Positions 35,278-43,272 of a DNA stretch of 64,000 nucleotides are shown piece after piece (positions within the stretch are counted from its first letter, which is position 1; the number at the start of each line of letters is the position of its first letter). The position numbers and the translations under genes are program-made. The DNA lies in assembly GCF_016900375.1 (NCBI RefSeq), contig NZ_JACJKB010000003.1:186001-250000 (forward strand), in the 5' to 3' direction. The notes beneath the pieces are model-generated. The model had not been told where the DNA came from. It searched no databases and worked only from the letters and a program-made list of their open reading frames with translations. This stretch comes from Collinsella tanakaei (GTDB lineage Bacteria; Actinomycetota; Coriobacteriia; Coriobacteriales; Coriobacteriaceae).

Positions 35278-36414
35278 CTAGATGCTCGCCACGAACCGCG
35301 CGAGACGGCGCAGGCCCTCGTCGAGGGCATCGTCCGCTACGCAATACGACAGGCGCACGTGACCGGGCGCGCCGAAGCACTCCCCCGGCACAAGCCCCAC
35401 GCCCGCCTCGCGGATGGCGCGCTCGCAGAACTCCTCGGCACCCATACCCGTCTGCTCGATGGAGGGAAACGCGTAGAACGCGCCGGCGGGGCGCACCGTG
35501 TCGAGTCCCATGCCATCGAGCGCCGCGAGCACCCGGTCGCGGCGGGAGCGGTAGACCTCGAGCATGGGCTCCGGATCGACCTCAAGCGCCCGCGCCGCGG
35601 CGGACATCACGAAGGCCGGCACCGACGACACGGAGAACTGATGCGCCTTGGCGATCTGCGCCGCCACGGGGCCGTCGGCCGCAAGCCAGCCCACACGCCA
35701 GCCGGTCATCGCCCACGGCTTGGAGAAGCTGTCGATCACGACCGTGCGGTCGCGCAGCTCGGGATGGCGCTGGGCGAAGCGCTCATAGGGGCCCTCGTAC
35801 ACGAGGCGGTTGTAGACGTCGTCGCAGATCACGTAGATACCGTGCTCGGCCGCGACCTCGGCGACCGCATCGAGCGATGCGGCATCGAGGATGCATCCGG
35901 TCGGGTTGCCCGGCGAGCAGATGACGATCGCCTTCGTCGCGGAGGTGACACAGGCGGCAAGCGAATCTTTGCGGACCTGGAACGCCGTCGGAGCCGTATC
36001 GAGCTGCACGACGCGGCCATGGCACATGAGCACGTCGGATTCGTACACGGTGAAAGCGGGCACGGGAATGATGACCTCGTCACCCGGATCGAGCAGCGCG
36101 CGGAACGTCGACGAGAGCGCCTCGGTGGCCCCGACGGTCACGATGATGTCAGCCGCGTCGTAGGCAAGGCCCTGGTCGGACATGTAGCCTGCGATGGCCT
36201 GGCGCAGCGCGGGCGTGCCGTTGTTCGGCGGATAGTGCGTCTCGCCCCGGGCGAGGGCCGCTGCCGCTTCCGCGCAGATCGGCTCGGGCGTGGCGAAATC
36301 CGGCTCCCCGAGCGCCAGCGGGATGCAATCGCCCTGCTCGGCGGCGAGCGCGTTGATGCGCCTGATGCCCGAGGGCGCAAGCTGCGCCAGCGCGGAATTC
36401 GTCGGTCTGATCAT
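35278..36414 (-). CDS. Class I/II pyridoxal-phosphate aminotransferase
   Basis: A PLP-dependent aminotransferase of the aspartate/aromatic type; 378 residues. IPLALGEPDFATPEPI, YPPNNGTPALRQAIA, VICSPGNPTGCI and the PLP-Lys motif VIDSFSKPWAMTGWRVGW are all present. The start MIRPTNSALAQLAPSG has AAGGAGG five bases upstream. Substrate candidates are aspartate, aromatic or branched-chain amino acids. It is divergent from the flavoprotein gene at 36571. Confidence 0.92.
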   Translation of the reverse strand: MIRPTNSALAQLAPSGIRRINALAAEQGDCIPLALGEPDFATPEPICAEAAAALARGETHYPPNNGTPALRQAIAGYMSDQGLAYDAADIIVTVGATEALSSTFRALLDPGDEVIIPVPAFTVYESDVLMCHGRVVQLDTAPTAFQVRKDSLAACVTSATKAIVICSPGNPTGCILDAASLDAVAEVAAEHGIYVICDDVYNRLVYEGPYERFAQRHPELRDRTVVIDSFSKPWAMTGWRVGWLAADGPVAAQIAKAHQFSVSSVPAFVMSAAARALEVDPEPMLEVYRSRRDRVLAALDGMGLDTVRPAGAFYAFPSIEQTGMGAEEFCERAIREAGVGLVPGECFGAPGHVRLSYCVADDALDEGLRRLARFVASI

Positions 36415-36570
36415 ACGGTCCTCCTTCGTGCCATTGCCATCCACGATACCGCAAGCGCGCGTGCCCTCCGGGCGGCTGCCCCGCCGCCGCGACGATTTAA
36501 CGTGGCGAGGCGGCAGTGAATAGCGAACACGGTACAATGCGAAGGACACCGCCACCTGAAGGAGCGCCTC

Positions 36571-37887
36571 GTGCATACGCTCATCTGCGATCTTGACCAG
36601 CGCGAACGCGACGCGCTCGACCTGCCCGAGACACCCGACGTGATCGTCGGGCGCGAGGCTCTCGAGGCGTCCGCCCCCTGCCGGGGCTGCTTTCGCTGCT
36701 GGACCGAGACGCCGGGGCGCTGCGTCATGCGCGACCGCCTTCAGGACCTGGGAGCCCTGCTCGGAGCGACCGATCGGCTCGACATCATCTCCGCCTCGTG
36801 CTTCGGCGGCTACAGCCCGCTCGTCAAGCGCGCGCTCGATCGGGCGCTTCCCTACCTGCACCCGAACTTCCGCATCGTCGACGGGCAGATGCACCATAGG
36901 CTGCGCTACCCACAGAGCTTGCGGCAGCGCATATGGCTGTACGGAACGCGCGACGATGGCGAGCGCACGACGTTTCTCGGGATCGCCCGGGCCAACGAGG
37001 TGAACCTTGGTACGCAGGTCGAGGGCATCTGGTTTCCCGAGCGCGCTCGCGATGCCGGGCGGCCCGACGGTGCCCTGGGCGCGCTAGGCGTCGGCAGCCC
37101 TGTTACCGACGCGCCCGTGCTTGGAGCGCCGGGAGCGCCCCAACGCATCGCCCTTGTCAACGCGAGCCCCAAGGCCAAAGGATCGGCAACCGAGCACCTG
37201 CTCGCCGACTTCGCCGATGCGCTCGGCGCCTACGCGCGCCTGTCCGGCAGCCCTGTTCCGAAGATCATCGACGCCCACTGCACGCTTCGAGGAGAGCTCA
37301 GCGCTCCGAACGCACGCAAAGGCGGCGTCGACCTGAGTTCCTGCGAGGCCATAGTCATCGGCTACCCGCTGTTCGTCGACGCGCTGCCCGCACACCTGAC
37401 CGCATGGCTCGAGCGAGCCGCACGCGAGGGCGCACTCGCCTCCGGCACGAAACTCTACGCCATCTGCAACCTGGGGTCCTACGAGGCAGAGCAGGCGCTT
37501 TCCTCCTTCGGCATCCTGCGCGGGTTCTGCCACGCGGCGGGCGTTTCCTGGTGCGGCGGCCTCGCCATCGGCGGGGGCGGCATGATCGTACCCTTTGCCC
37601 ACAGCCCGCGCATGGGGGGCATGCGCCGCGCGCGTTCGGAGGGCATCGATGCGCTGATCGCCGCCGTGCGCATGGGGCTCACCGTGCAGGACGCAAACGA
37701 GCGCTTCGGCCGCGAGGCATGCGGTCTCGACCCGTCTGCCATACTCGCTCGATGCCCGACTCCCCGCGCGATCTACAAGCTGGCGGCTGAGGCGCTGTGG
37801 CGCAAGCTTGCGCGGGCCAATCATGCGGATCTGGATGCGCAGCCCAGCTACGATCTCGGCGCACATGCCGGTACCTCAGGCAGCTAG
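36571..37887 (+). CDS. Flavodoxin-fold NAD(P)H-dependent reductase-like protein, two tandem units
   Basis: A 438-residue cytoplasmic protein. The N-terminal unit has CRGCFRCWTETPGRC, like the Cys-rich loop of iron-sulfur flavoproteins and NADPH-dependent FMN reductases. The second unit begins RIALVNASPKAKGSATEHLL, the FMN phosphate-binding start of the same fold, with VIGYPLFVDALPAHLTAWLE. The family reduces quinones, nitro- or azo-compounds with FMN. The start is GTG with AAGGAG upstream. The tandem arrangement is unusual for a single chain. Confidence 0.7.
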   Translation: MHTLICDLDQRERDALDLPETPDVIVGREALEASAPCRGCFRCWTETPGRCVMRDRLQDLGALLGATDRLDIISASCFGGYSPLVKRALDRALPYLHPNFRIVDGQMHHRLRYPQSLRQRIWLYGTRDDGERTTFLGIARANEVNLGTQVEGIWFPERARDAGRPDGALGALGVGSPVTDAPVLGAPGAPQRIALVNASPKAKGSATEHLLADFADALGAYARLSGSPVPKIIDAHCTLRGELSAPNARKGGVDLSSCEAIVIGYPLFVDALPAHLTAWLERAAREGALASGTKLYAICNLGSYEAEQALSSFGILRGFCHAAGVSWCGGLAIGGGGMIVPFAHSPRMGGMRRARSEGIDALIAAVRMGLTVQDANERFGREACGLDPSAILARCPTPRAIYKLAAEALWRKLARANHADLDAQPSYDLGAHAGTSGS

Positions 37888-38060
37888 CGAGTTATGAAGC
37901 CCGTTTTCAGCGTTTCTTTTGCCATCGGTTGAGTAGAACCCCGGATTCCCGACGTTCCGCTTATTAAAACCCCAGTTCAGAGGTTTAAAGGATGAAGCGC
38001 GCACGCCCTCTACTCGCCCAGACACGAAAGAAACGCTGAAAACGGGCTTCATAACTCGCT
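37886..38060. repeat. 175-bp element with 34-bp perfect terminal inverted repeats
   Basis: Arms 37886-37919 and 38027-38060 are perfect reverse complements that start AGCGAGTTATGAAGC. The 107-base interior has no gene and can fold AAACC/GGTTT and GAGTAG/CTACTC pairs. The left end overlaps the stop codon of the flavoprotein gene. It resembles a miniature inverted-repeat element, or a very long terminator/RNA. No clear target duplication is seen. Confidence 0.8.
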
Positions 38061-38148
38061 GCCGTCGCTTGAAGCGGGCGCCTCAAGCGCCTTGGCCCCG
38101 TGACGGCGGCCCGCACGCGCCCCTGCCCGCCGTCGCACGCGAGAGAAG

Positions 38149-38177
38149 CGAACAGGTGTTTGCGTCTATGGTAGAAT
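38149..38177 (+). promoter_or_regulatory. Promoter with LexA/SOS-box-like operator before the TerB operon
   Basis: CGAACAGGTGTTTG (38149-38162) matches the Gram-positive SOS box CGAACRNRYGTTYC at all but the last base. TAGAAT (-10) follows at 38172, ten bases after the GAAC-N4-GTTT core, so the box covers the -35 region. The same layout occurs before the helicase gene at 48301. Confidence 0.65.
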
Positions 38178-38220
38178 GGAATGCTACCGAGACAAGCTGA
38201 TCCGCAGGAGGGAGCGTGCC

Positions 38221-39996
38221 ATGGCCGATGCGCAGGACATCATCGATCGCCTCATGAGCGATGAGCGCTTCCGTCGTGTCGCGCGCTTCTCCAGCAAGGT
38301 CTACACCGACGAGCCCATCCTCACGACGGGCCGCCAGATGGCCAACTACCTGCCCGACCGCTACCGCGAGATGCGCGCCATCTCGCGCTGGCAGCAGGGC
38401 CGCGACGGCCGTCAAGGTCGATGGCTTTCCGAAGCCGAGCTCTTCTTTCGCCAGGGCGTCTTCATGGCGGACTTCGAGGACGACTGCCCCTACCATGGCA
38501 CCTTCAAGTCGTACTATCCCACCTACAACGCCATGAGCGACCGCCAGCTGCGCGGCTACTTCACCTGGCGGGCTGCCGTGCGGCGCGGCGAGATCGAGGA
38601 GACGTCCCTCTCCTTCGCCTATGTCTATCTGTACGAGCTCATCTGCGGCATCGGCGTGAGCGATCCGACCGAGGGTTTCGAGCGCCTCTTGGCGTTCTGG
38701 GGCGCCTACCGGGAGTTCTCCCCCGAGATCGATCGGTTCGCACGCCTGTGGCTGCAGGATTACGTCGTCTACCACGGCCTCGACCCCAAGCTCATCGCCG
38801 ACCAGAAGGGCATGGCGTTCGACCGCGCCGTCGTCGAGCTTCACTCGGCGCAGGACGCCGCACTTGCGCGCGCTGATGCGGCAGCGCCCGTGGGCGGGCG
38901 CAAGCGCTCGATCGCAGGGGCCCTGCTGCCGCCCGACCCCGAGCTCGAGGAGCGCCTCGCGCGGGCAGCGGATGCGCTCTCGTCCTATCGCATCCTCGAT
39001 GGGCGCTTCGCCCGCGAGAACCCGCGCGCCGTGATCCACGTGGTCGCCGCCGTCTACGTGCAACTATGCCGCTATTACGACAAGCATCGCAAAGCCGGCC
39101 TCATCGAGAGCCTTTTCGGCGAGCGCGCCGAGCTTCCCTACACGATGTTCGCCTCCGCGGTGTTCTTCGACCCCGTCCGCCATCCCGACACGCAGGTCGA
39201 GCTCAGCCCGCTTTGCCGTTTTACCTGCACAGACGGGCTGTGGAGCTGCGACCGCCTGCACGGCAGCCGCGCGCGGAACCCCAAGCTGGGCGAGGTCATG
39301 CGGGCCGTCGACCGCCTCATGCGTGCTGCCGCGAACTTTGAGCATCCGCTCAAGGACGAGAAGATCCCGCGCTACCTCGAGCAGATCATCGAGCGCGAGA
39401 TTACGGCATGGACCGCATGGGAGCAGGCGCACACGCCGCGTCGGGTCGATATCGACCTCACGAAGCTCTCGGGCATCCGCGCTGCCGCGGCCGAGACACG
39501 CGAGGCCCTGCTCGTCGACGAGGAGCGCGAGGACGCGGCCGCGGGCACGACAACCGATGAAGCCGCGGAGTCGCGGCACACGGTGGCCGGCCGTCCGGAT
39601 CCGCTCGACGCGGCCGTTCCACATCACGCAGAGCTGAGCCCCGAGGAGAACCCCGTACGCCCCGCGGGCCGTGACCCCGACGCGCACGGTGCGCCGCCCG
39701 CCGCCGGTGAGCCATCGCTCAAGATGCCCACTCCGGCCCCGCGTGCGGACAACCCATCCGACGCCCCACTCACCGACGTGCAGGCGCGCTACCTCGCTGC
39801 GCTATCCACCTGCGACCGCGCCGGCACCTCCGCGGCCCTCGCCGCCGCCGGCACCTCGGAGGACCTGCTCGTCGACGCCATCAACGAAGCCCTGTTCGAC
39901 CTGGTGGGAGACACCGTCATCGAGTTCGGCGCATCCGGCCCCGAGCTCGTTGAAGACTACCTGCCCGACATCGAGGAGCTGCTGCACCATGCCTGA
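38221..39996 (+). CDS. TerB_N / TerB_C domain protein
   Basis: A 591-residue protein with an N-terminal TerB_N-type region (about residues 20-180: YTDEPILTTGRQMANYLPD, EAELFFRQGVFMADFEDDC, SYYPTYNAMSDRQLRGYFTW) and a C-terminal TerB_C-type region (DVQARYLAAL, INEALFDLVGDTVIEF). The linker between (about 430-515) is Pro/Ala/Asp rich. Such proteins recur beside DUF2791 ATPases and Lhr-like helicases and have been proposed to serve stress or phage-conflict systems. AGGAGGG precedes the ATG, and the gene overlaps the ATPase gene by eight bases. Confidence 0.78.
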   Translation: MADAQDIIDRLMSDERFRRVARFSSKVYTDEPILTTGRQMANYLPDRYREMRAISRWQQGRDGRQGRWLSEAELFFRQGVFMADFEDDCPYHGTFKSYYPTYNAMSDRQLRGYFTWRAAVRRGEIEETSLSFAYVYLYELICGIGVSDPTEGFERLLAFWGAYREFSPEIDRFARLWLQDYVVYHGLDPKLIADQKGMAFDRAVVELHSAQDAALARADAAAPVGGRKRSIAGALLPPDPELEERLARAADALSSYRILDGRFARENPRAVIHVVAAVYVQLCRYYDKHRKAGLIESLFGERAELPYTMFASAVFFDPVRHPDTQVELSPLCRFTCTDGLWSCDRLHGSRARNPKLGEVMRAVDRLMRAAANFEHPLKDEKIPRYLEQIIEREITAWTAWEQAHTPRRVDIDLTKLSGIRAAAAETREALLVDEEREDAAAGTTTDEAAESRHTVAGRPDPLDAAVPHHAELSPEENPVRPAGRDPDAHGAPPAAGEPSLKMPTPAPRADNPSDAPLTDVQARYLAALSTCDRAGTSAALAAAGTSEDLLVDAINEALFDLVGDTVIEFGASGPELVEDYLPDIEELLHHA

Positions 39997-41302
39997 TACC
40001 GCAACCGCCGTGCGCGTGCCCAAGCGCGTCGCCGCCGTCATTCTGAACTCGCTCAAAGGCGGCGTCGTGCCGCGCATCGGCCTGCCCTACATCACCGTGG
40101 GCCGCGAGGTCGAGATCCGCGCGCTGCTGACCGACCTCGACCTCATCGCCGACGGCGGCGCGAGCTTCCGCTTCCTCGTGGGCCGCTACGGCGCGGGCAA
40201 GAGCTTCCTGCTGCAGACGATCCGCACCCACGCGATGGGCGAGGATTTCGTCGTGGCGGATGCCGACCTCTCGCCCGAGCGGCGCCTGCAGGGCGGGCAG
40301 GGCCAGGGCCTTGCCACCTACCGCGAGCTCATCCGCAACCTTTCGACCAAGACCCGACCCGAGGGCGGCGCGCTCGGCCTCGTGCTCGACCGCTGGGTCG
40401 CGCGCATCCGCGAGGCAGCGGGCGACGGCGATGTCGAGGCGCAGGCGCGCGCGAGCGTCGCCAACCTCGAGGAGCTCGTCCACGGCTTCGACTTCGTCCG
40501 CATGCTCATGATGTACGTGCGCGCCGACACGGAAGGCGACGACGAGGCGAAGTCATGCGTCATGCGGTGGCTGCGCGGCGAGTACCGCACCAAGACCGAG
40601 GCGCGCACCGACCTGGGTTGCTCCACCATCATCACCGATGACGACTGGTACGACTACGTGAAGCTCTTCGCGACCTTCCTCACGAACGCCGGCTACCGCG
40701 GCCTGCTCGTGCTGATCGACGAGCTCGTGAACCTCTACAAGATCCCGAACGCCATCACGCGCCAGTACAACTACGAGAAGATCCTCACGATGTACAACGA
40801 CACCCTGCAGGGCAAGGCGCATCACCTGGGCATCATCATGGGCGGCACGCCGACCTCCATTGAGGACCGCCGGCGCGGCGTGTTCAGCTACGAGGCGCTG
40901 CGCAGCCGCCTCACGCAGGGCCGCTTCGCCCGCGAGGACATGCGCGACATGCTCGCGCCCATCATCCGCCTGCACCCGCTCACCTACGAGGAGCTGCTCG
41001 TCCTCATCGAGAAGCTCGCGCAGATCCATGCCGGGTACTTCGGCTACGAGAACGCCGTGACCGACGAGGACCTGGCGGCATTCCTGCAGATCGAGTTCGG
41101 CCGCGTGGGCGCCGACTCGCACCTCACGCCGCGCGAGGTCATCCGCGATTTCATCGAGCTGCTCGATATCGCCTACCAGAACCCCGATCAGAGCCTCTCC
41201 GCCCTGCTGCGCGACGAGGGTGCGATCGCGGGGGCGGGCGGCCCCGCAGACGGCAACGGCGCAGCCACAGGCGACGCCCCCTTCGCGGAGTTCACGATCT
41301 AG
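39989..41302 (+). CDS. DUF2791 P-loop ATPase (BrxD-like)
   Basis: A 437-residue AAA-type ATPase of the DUF2791 family, which includes BrxD of BREX phage-defence systems. Walker A is FLVGRYGAGKSFLLQT, and Walker B is in GLLVLIDELVNLYKI. Further family marks are GEDFVVADADLSPERRLQG and IIMGGTPTSIEDRRRGVFSYEAL. Its ATG lies inside the end of the TerB gene (ATG...TGA overlap), so the two are translationally coupled. It should act with the TerB protein and probably with the helicase at 48412. Confidence 0.82.
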   Translation: MPDTATAVRVPKRVAAVILNSLKGGVVPRIGLPYITVGREVEIRALLTDLDLIADGGASFRFLVGRYGAGKSFLLQTIRTHAMGEDFVVADADLSPERRLQGGQGQGLATYRELIRNLSTKTRPEGGALGLVLDRWVARIREAAGDGDVEAQARASVANLEELVHGFDFVRMLMMYVRADTEGDDEAKSCVMRWLRGEYRTKTEARTDLGCSTIITDDDWYDYVKLFATFLTNAGYRGLLVLIDELVNLYKIPNAITRQYNYEKILTMYNDTLQGKAHHLGIIMGGTPTSIEDRRRGVFSYEALRSRLTQGRFAREDMRDMLAPIIRLHPLTYEELLVLIEKLAQIHAGYFGYENAVTDEDLAAFLQIEFGRVGADSHLTPREVIRDFIELLDIAYQNPDQSLSALLRDEGAIAGAGGPADGNGAATGDAPFAEFTI

Positions 41303-41855
41303 CAGCGTCATTCCGACATAAAGACAGGAGCCAGCGGTCCGCATACCTCCACGGGCTTCCAACGCACCTCACACGAGCCGATGCCGTATACTCAGGCTCC
41401 GTGCGCCATCACATCAATCTGATGCCTCTTGTCGCAATCGATTTCATTATTACCAATGACAGGGGCTTCGCCAATCGTTGGCTCAGCCCCGTCATTTTCA
41501 GATGCATAAGGACCTTCTCCTCAACAAGAGAGCGATAGCATTTCGCTCTACGCAATGATGCCGATTTTATACTCAGCGCGATTCTCTTTCGTTGCGCGTT
41601 GCCTCGTAGTCCCTTCCCCTGCTGGCAGCAGCCCTTTTCTCTTACAACCCGACCATCAACAATCTCCTTTTCTGCCCCACTACCTATCTCGAGAACGAGA
41701 AATCGTTCCGGGTAAATCTGAAGCACCATTAACATAAAGCGCGCGATAGCTTTGCCTTCAATGGCAGAAAACTGCCAACCGTTATTTGGAAGACTTATAA
41801 ATAGCATATTCCTTGTCTATCTCAGTGCCACCCATCGCTATCCGCCGAAACGTTC
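41303..41855. other. AT-richer stretch after the DUF2791 gene; weak minus-strand frame 41409-41807
   Basis: Base composition drops sharply in AT content terms relative to neighbours, being much less GC rich. A 132-residue minus-strand frame (41409-41807) starts MLFISLPNNGWQFSAIEGK but shows no family I recognise and no good ribosome site. I treat it as doubtful, possibly a remnant of the insertion that separates the ATPase from the helicase. Confidence 0.3.
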
Positions 41856-41886
41856 TTGCACTTCTTTATGACATATGTCCTAATAT
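41856..41886 (+). promoter_or_regulatory. Promoter with GACATATGTC palindrome for the AT-rich island genes
   Basis: TTGCAC (41856-41861) and TAATAT (41881-41886) are 19 bases apart. GACATATGTC, a perfect 10-bp palindrome, lies between them, in the usual place for an operator. Confidence 0.45.
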
Positions 41887-41908
41887 AAAAAAGTAGGGGG
41901 TGATTTGA

Positions 41909-41971
41909 ATGGCAGTATATTTCATTGCACCAATCGAATACTCCAATCGAGTCAAAATAACACGATATTGA
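41909..41971 (+). CDS. Putative 20-residue leader peptide
   Basis: A short frame beginning MAVYFIAP and ending KITRY, with a strong AGGGGGTG ribosome site upstream. It is the first frame after the promoter at 41856 and precedes the membrane-protein gene by 55 bases. It may be a leader peptide or the remnant of a longer gene. Confidence 0.3.
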   Translation: MAVYFIAPIEYSNRVKITRY

Positions 41972-42026
41972 ATGTGCAATCTGATGTAACGCCTTTCATC
42001 AAATAGCGTACGAACAGGGGCAGCTA

Positions 42027-42461
42027 ATGTTTAAAAGCGACTTGACGATTGACAGTCGGGAAGCGATGGCACTGTTTGCCGCTCTTCTTTCTGCTATCGG
42101 CGTTTTACTGTATTGGTTGTTTTACTCAACTCTTGCTGATGTCTACTATATATATACAGCAGAGACTATTTATCACTTTATATGCATTCCGGTTCTTACG
42201 CTGTCTCTTTCGTATTTCCTTGCAAGCCATTTCCTTCGCATCAGATTGCCAAGAGCCGCATGCACCCTGATCAGATTCATCTCGTATGCCTCTTTATTGG
42301 TCTATACAGTTAGCCTTATTATCCTCTGCACTCAGGGATATACAATCGGATACCTCACTAAATACTATTTATACTCTATAATATTTTTTATATCTAAGTT
42401 TGTTTATCTTGTCGGTTTTTGCATAGGCATAACAAGACCTGACGCCCGCCTTAGGATGTGA
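42027..42461 (+). CDS. Small four-helix membrane protein, unknown
   Basis: A 144-residue protein with about four hydrophobic helices (residues 12-35, 45-70, 82-105 and 112-135) and little else. I do not recognise the family. Its codons are AT rich, unlike the flanking genes, so it was probably acquired. AGGGG precedes the ATG. It is followed six bases later by a secreted-protein gene; a small membrane protein beside a secreted protein could be an immunity/toxin or a transport pair, but nothing proves it. Confidence 0.6.
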   Translation: MFKSDLTIDSREAMALFAALLSAIGVLLYWLFYSTLADVYYIYTAETIYHFICIPVLTLSLSYFLASHFLRIRLPRAACTLIRFISYASLLVYTVSLIILCTQGYTIGYLTKYYLYSIIFFISKFVYLVGFCIGITRPDARLRM

Positions 42462-42467
42462 AATGCA

Positions 42468-43121
42468 ATGAAGATACATAGGATTGAGTTTTTTGCAGTT
42501 TTTGCTTTTGTTTTTTTCACAGTATTCGGGTTCTCCAGTGGCCCAATTAGTGCTTATGCCGATGGCGCTTCATCCTTTGGGCAGAATGATTCTATCGTCG
42601 CTTATTTGGAAAACGAGGATGGAGAAATCACTGAAGTTGCCGGCCATCGGATTTCTCAAATCCAACCGAACCAAATTGACAACGATGCACAGATAACATA
42701 TGCATTTGCTGTTACCGCAGCAGATCTCGGCATAACAAAAGATCAGTGGGATGGCTCCATTGCCGTGCATGCCTTCCTGACCATACGCTATCTCACCCAA
42801 AATAACGATTTACATGTTCTCCTTACCAGCGTAAACGGACATTGGGAAATCGCCGATCCTAGTGTTCGGGTTACCAATGTGAGTCTTCGCTATGGATGCG
42901 ATGACATGTCACTTTTTGGAAGGCAGGCTAGGGAAATCTCATCGGTAGGCAATTATTTCAATTATAACACTGGTTTCCAGACGTATGCCATGGCAACAAA
43001 TGGAGTCGTAGGGGCTAATATCCTGATGAATCTTCAGCACGGTGCTGCTGGAAGTACATGGACACTTTATGTGAAGAACAACTATTGCGAGAATTTCTCA
43101 TCTTGGTTTAATACGCGCTAA
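42468..43121 (+). CDS. Secreted protein of unknown function
   Basis: A 217-residue protein with a clear Sec signal peptide (KIHRIEFFAVFAFVFF..., cleavage likely after ISAYA). The mature part is polar, with a possible disulfide pair (Cys in RYGCDD and NNYCEN) and many Asn and aromatic residues, as in beta-rich extracellular proteins. I do not recognise the family. It is AT rich like its upstream partner and is probably in one operon with it. Confidence 0.6.
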   Translation: MKIHRIEFFAVFAFVFFTVFGFSSGPISAYADGASSFGQNDSIVAYLENEDGEITEVAGHRISQIQPNQIDNDAQITYAFAVTAADLGITKDQWDGSIAVHAFLTIRYLTQNNDLHVLLTSVNGHWEIADPSVRVTNVSLRYGCDDMSLFGRQAREISSVGNYFNYNTGFQTYAMATNGVVGANILMNLQHGAAGSTWTLYVKNNYCENFSSWFNTR

Positions 43122-43190
43122 ACATCAGCCGGCATCCTTGTATTCACTCCGCTATACGATGTGTTTGAACTGATAAAGCCTCTCGAAGAA

Positions 43191-43223
43191 GGGGTGACCG
43201 ATCCTGAAAGGGCCGGTCACCCC
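43191..43223. terminator. Bidirectional terminator
   Basis: A 10-bp perfect stem GGGGTGACCG/CGGTCACCCC with a 13-base loop lies between the convergent secreted-protein and hydrogenase genes. On the minus strand TTCTT follows. Confidence 0.75.
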
Positions 43224-43272
43224 TCGTAGCAGGCCTACAACAAACATGGGCCAGCACAAATGAATCGATCCC

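Noticed and set aside
38221-41302. Classical BREX type 2 locus
   Set aside because: Only the BrxD-like ATPase fits; PglZ, PglX-type methylase and BrxC-like genes are absent.
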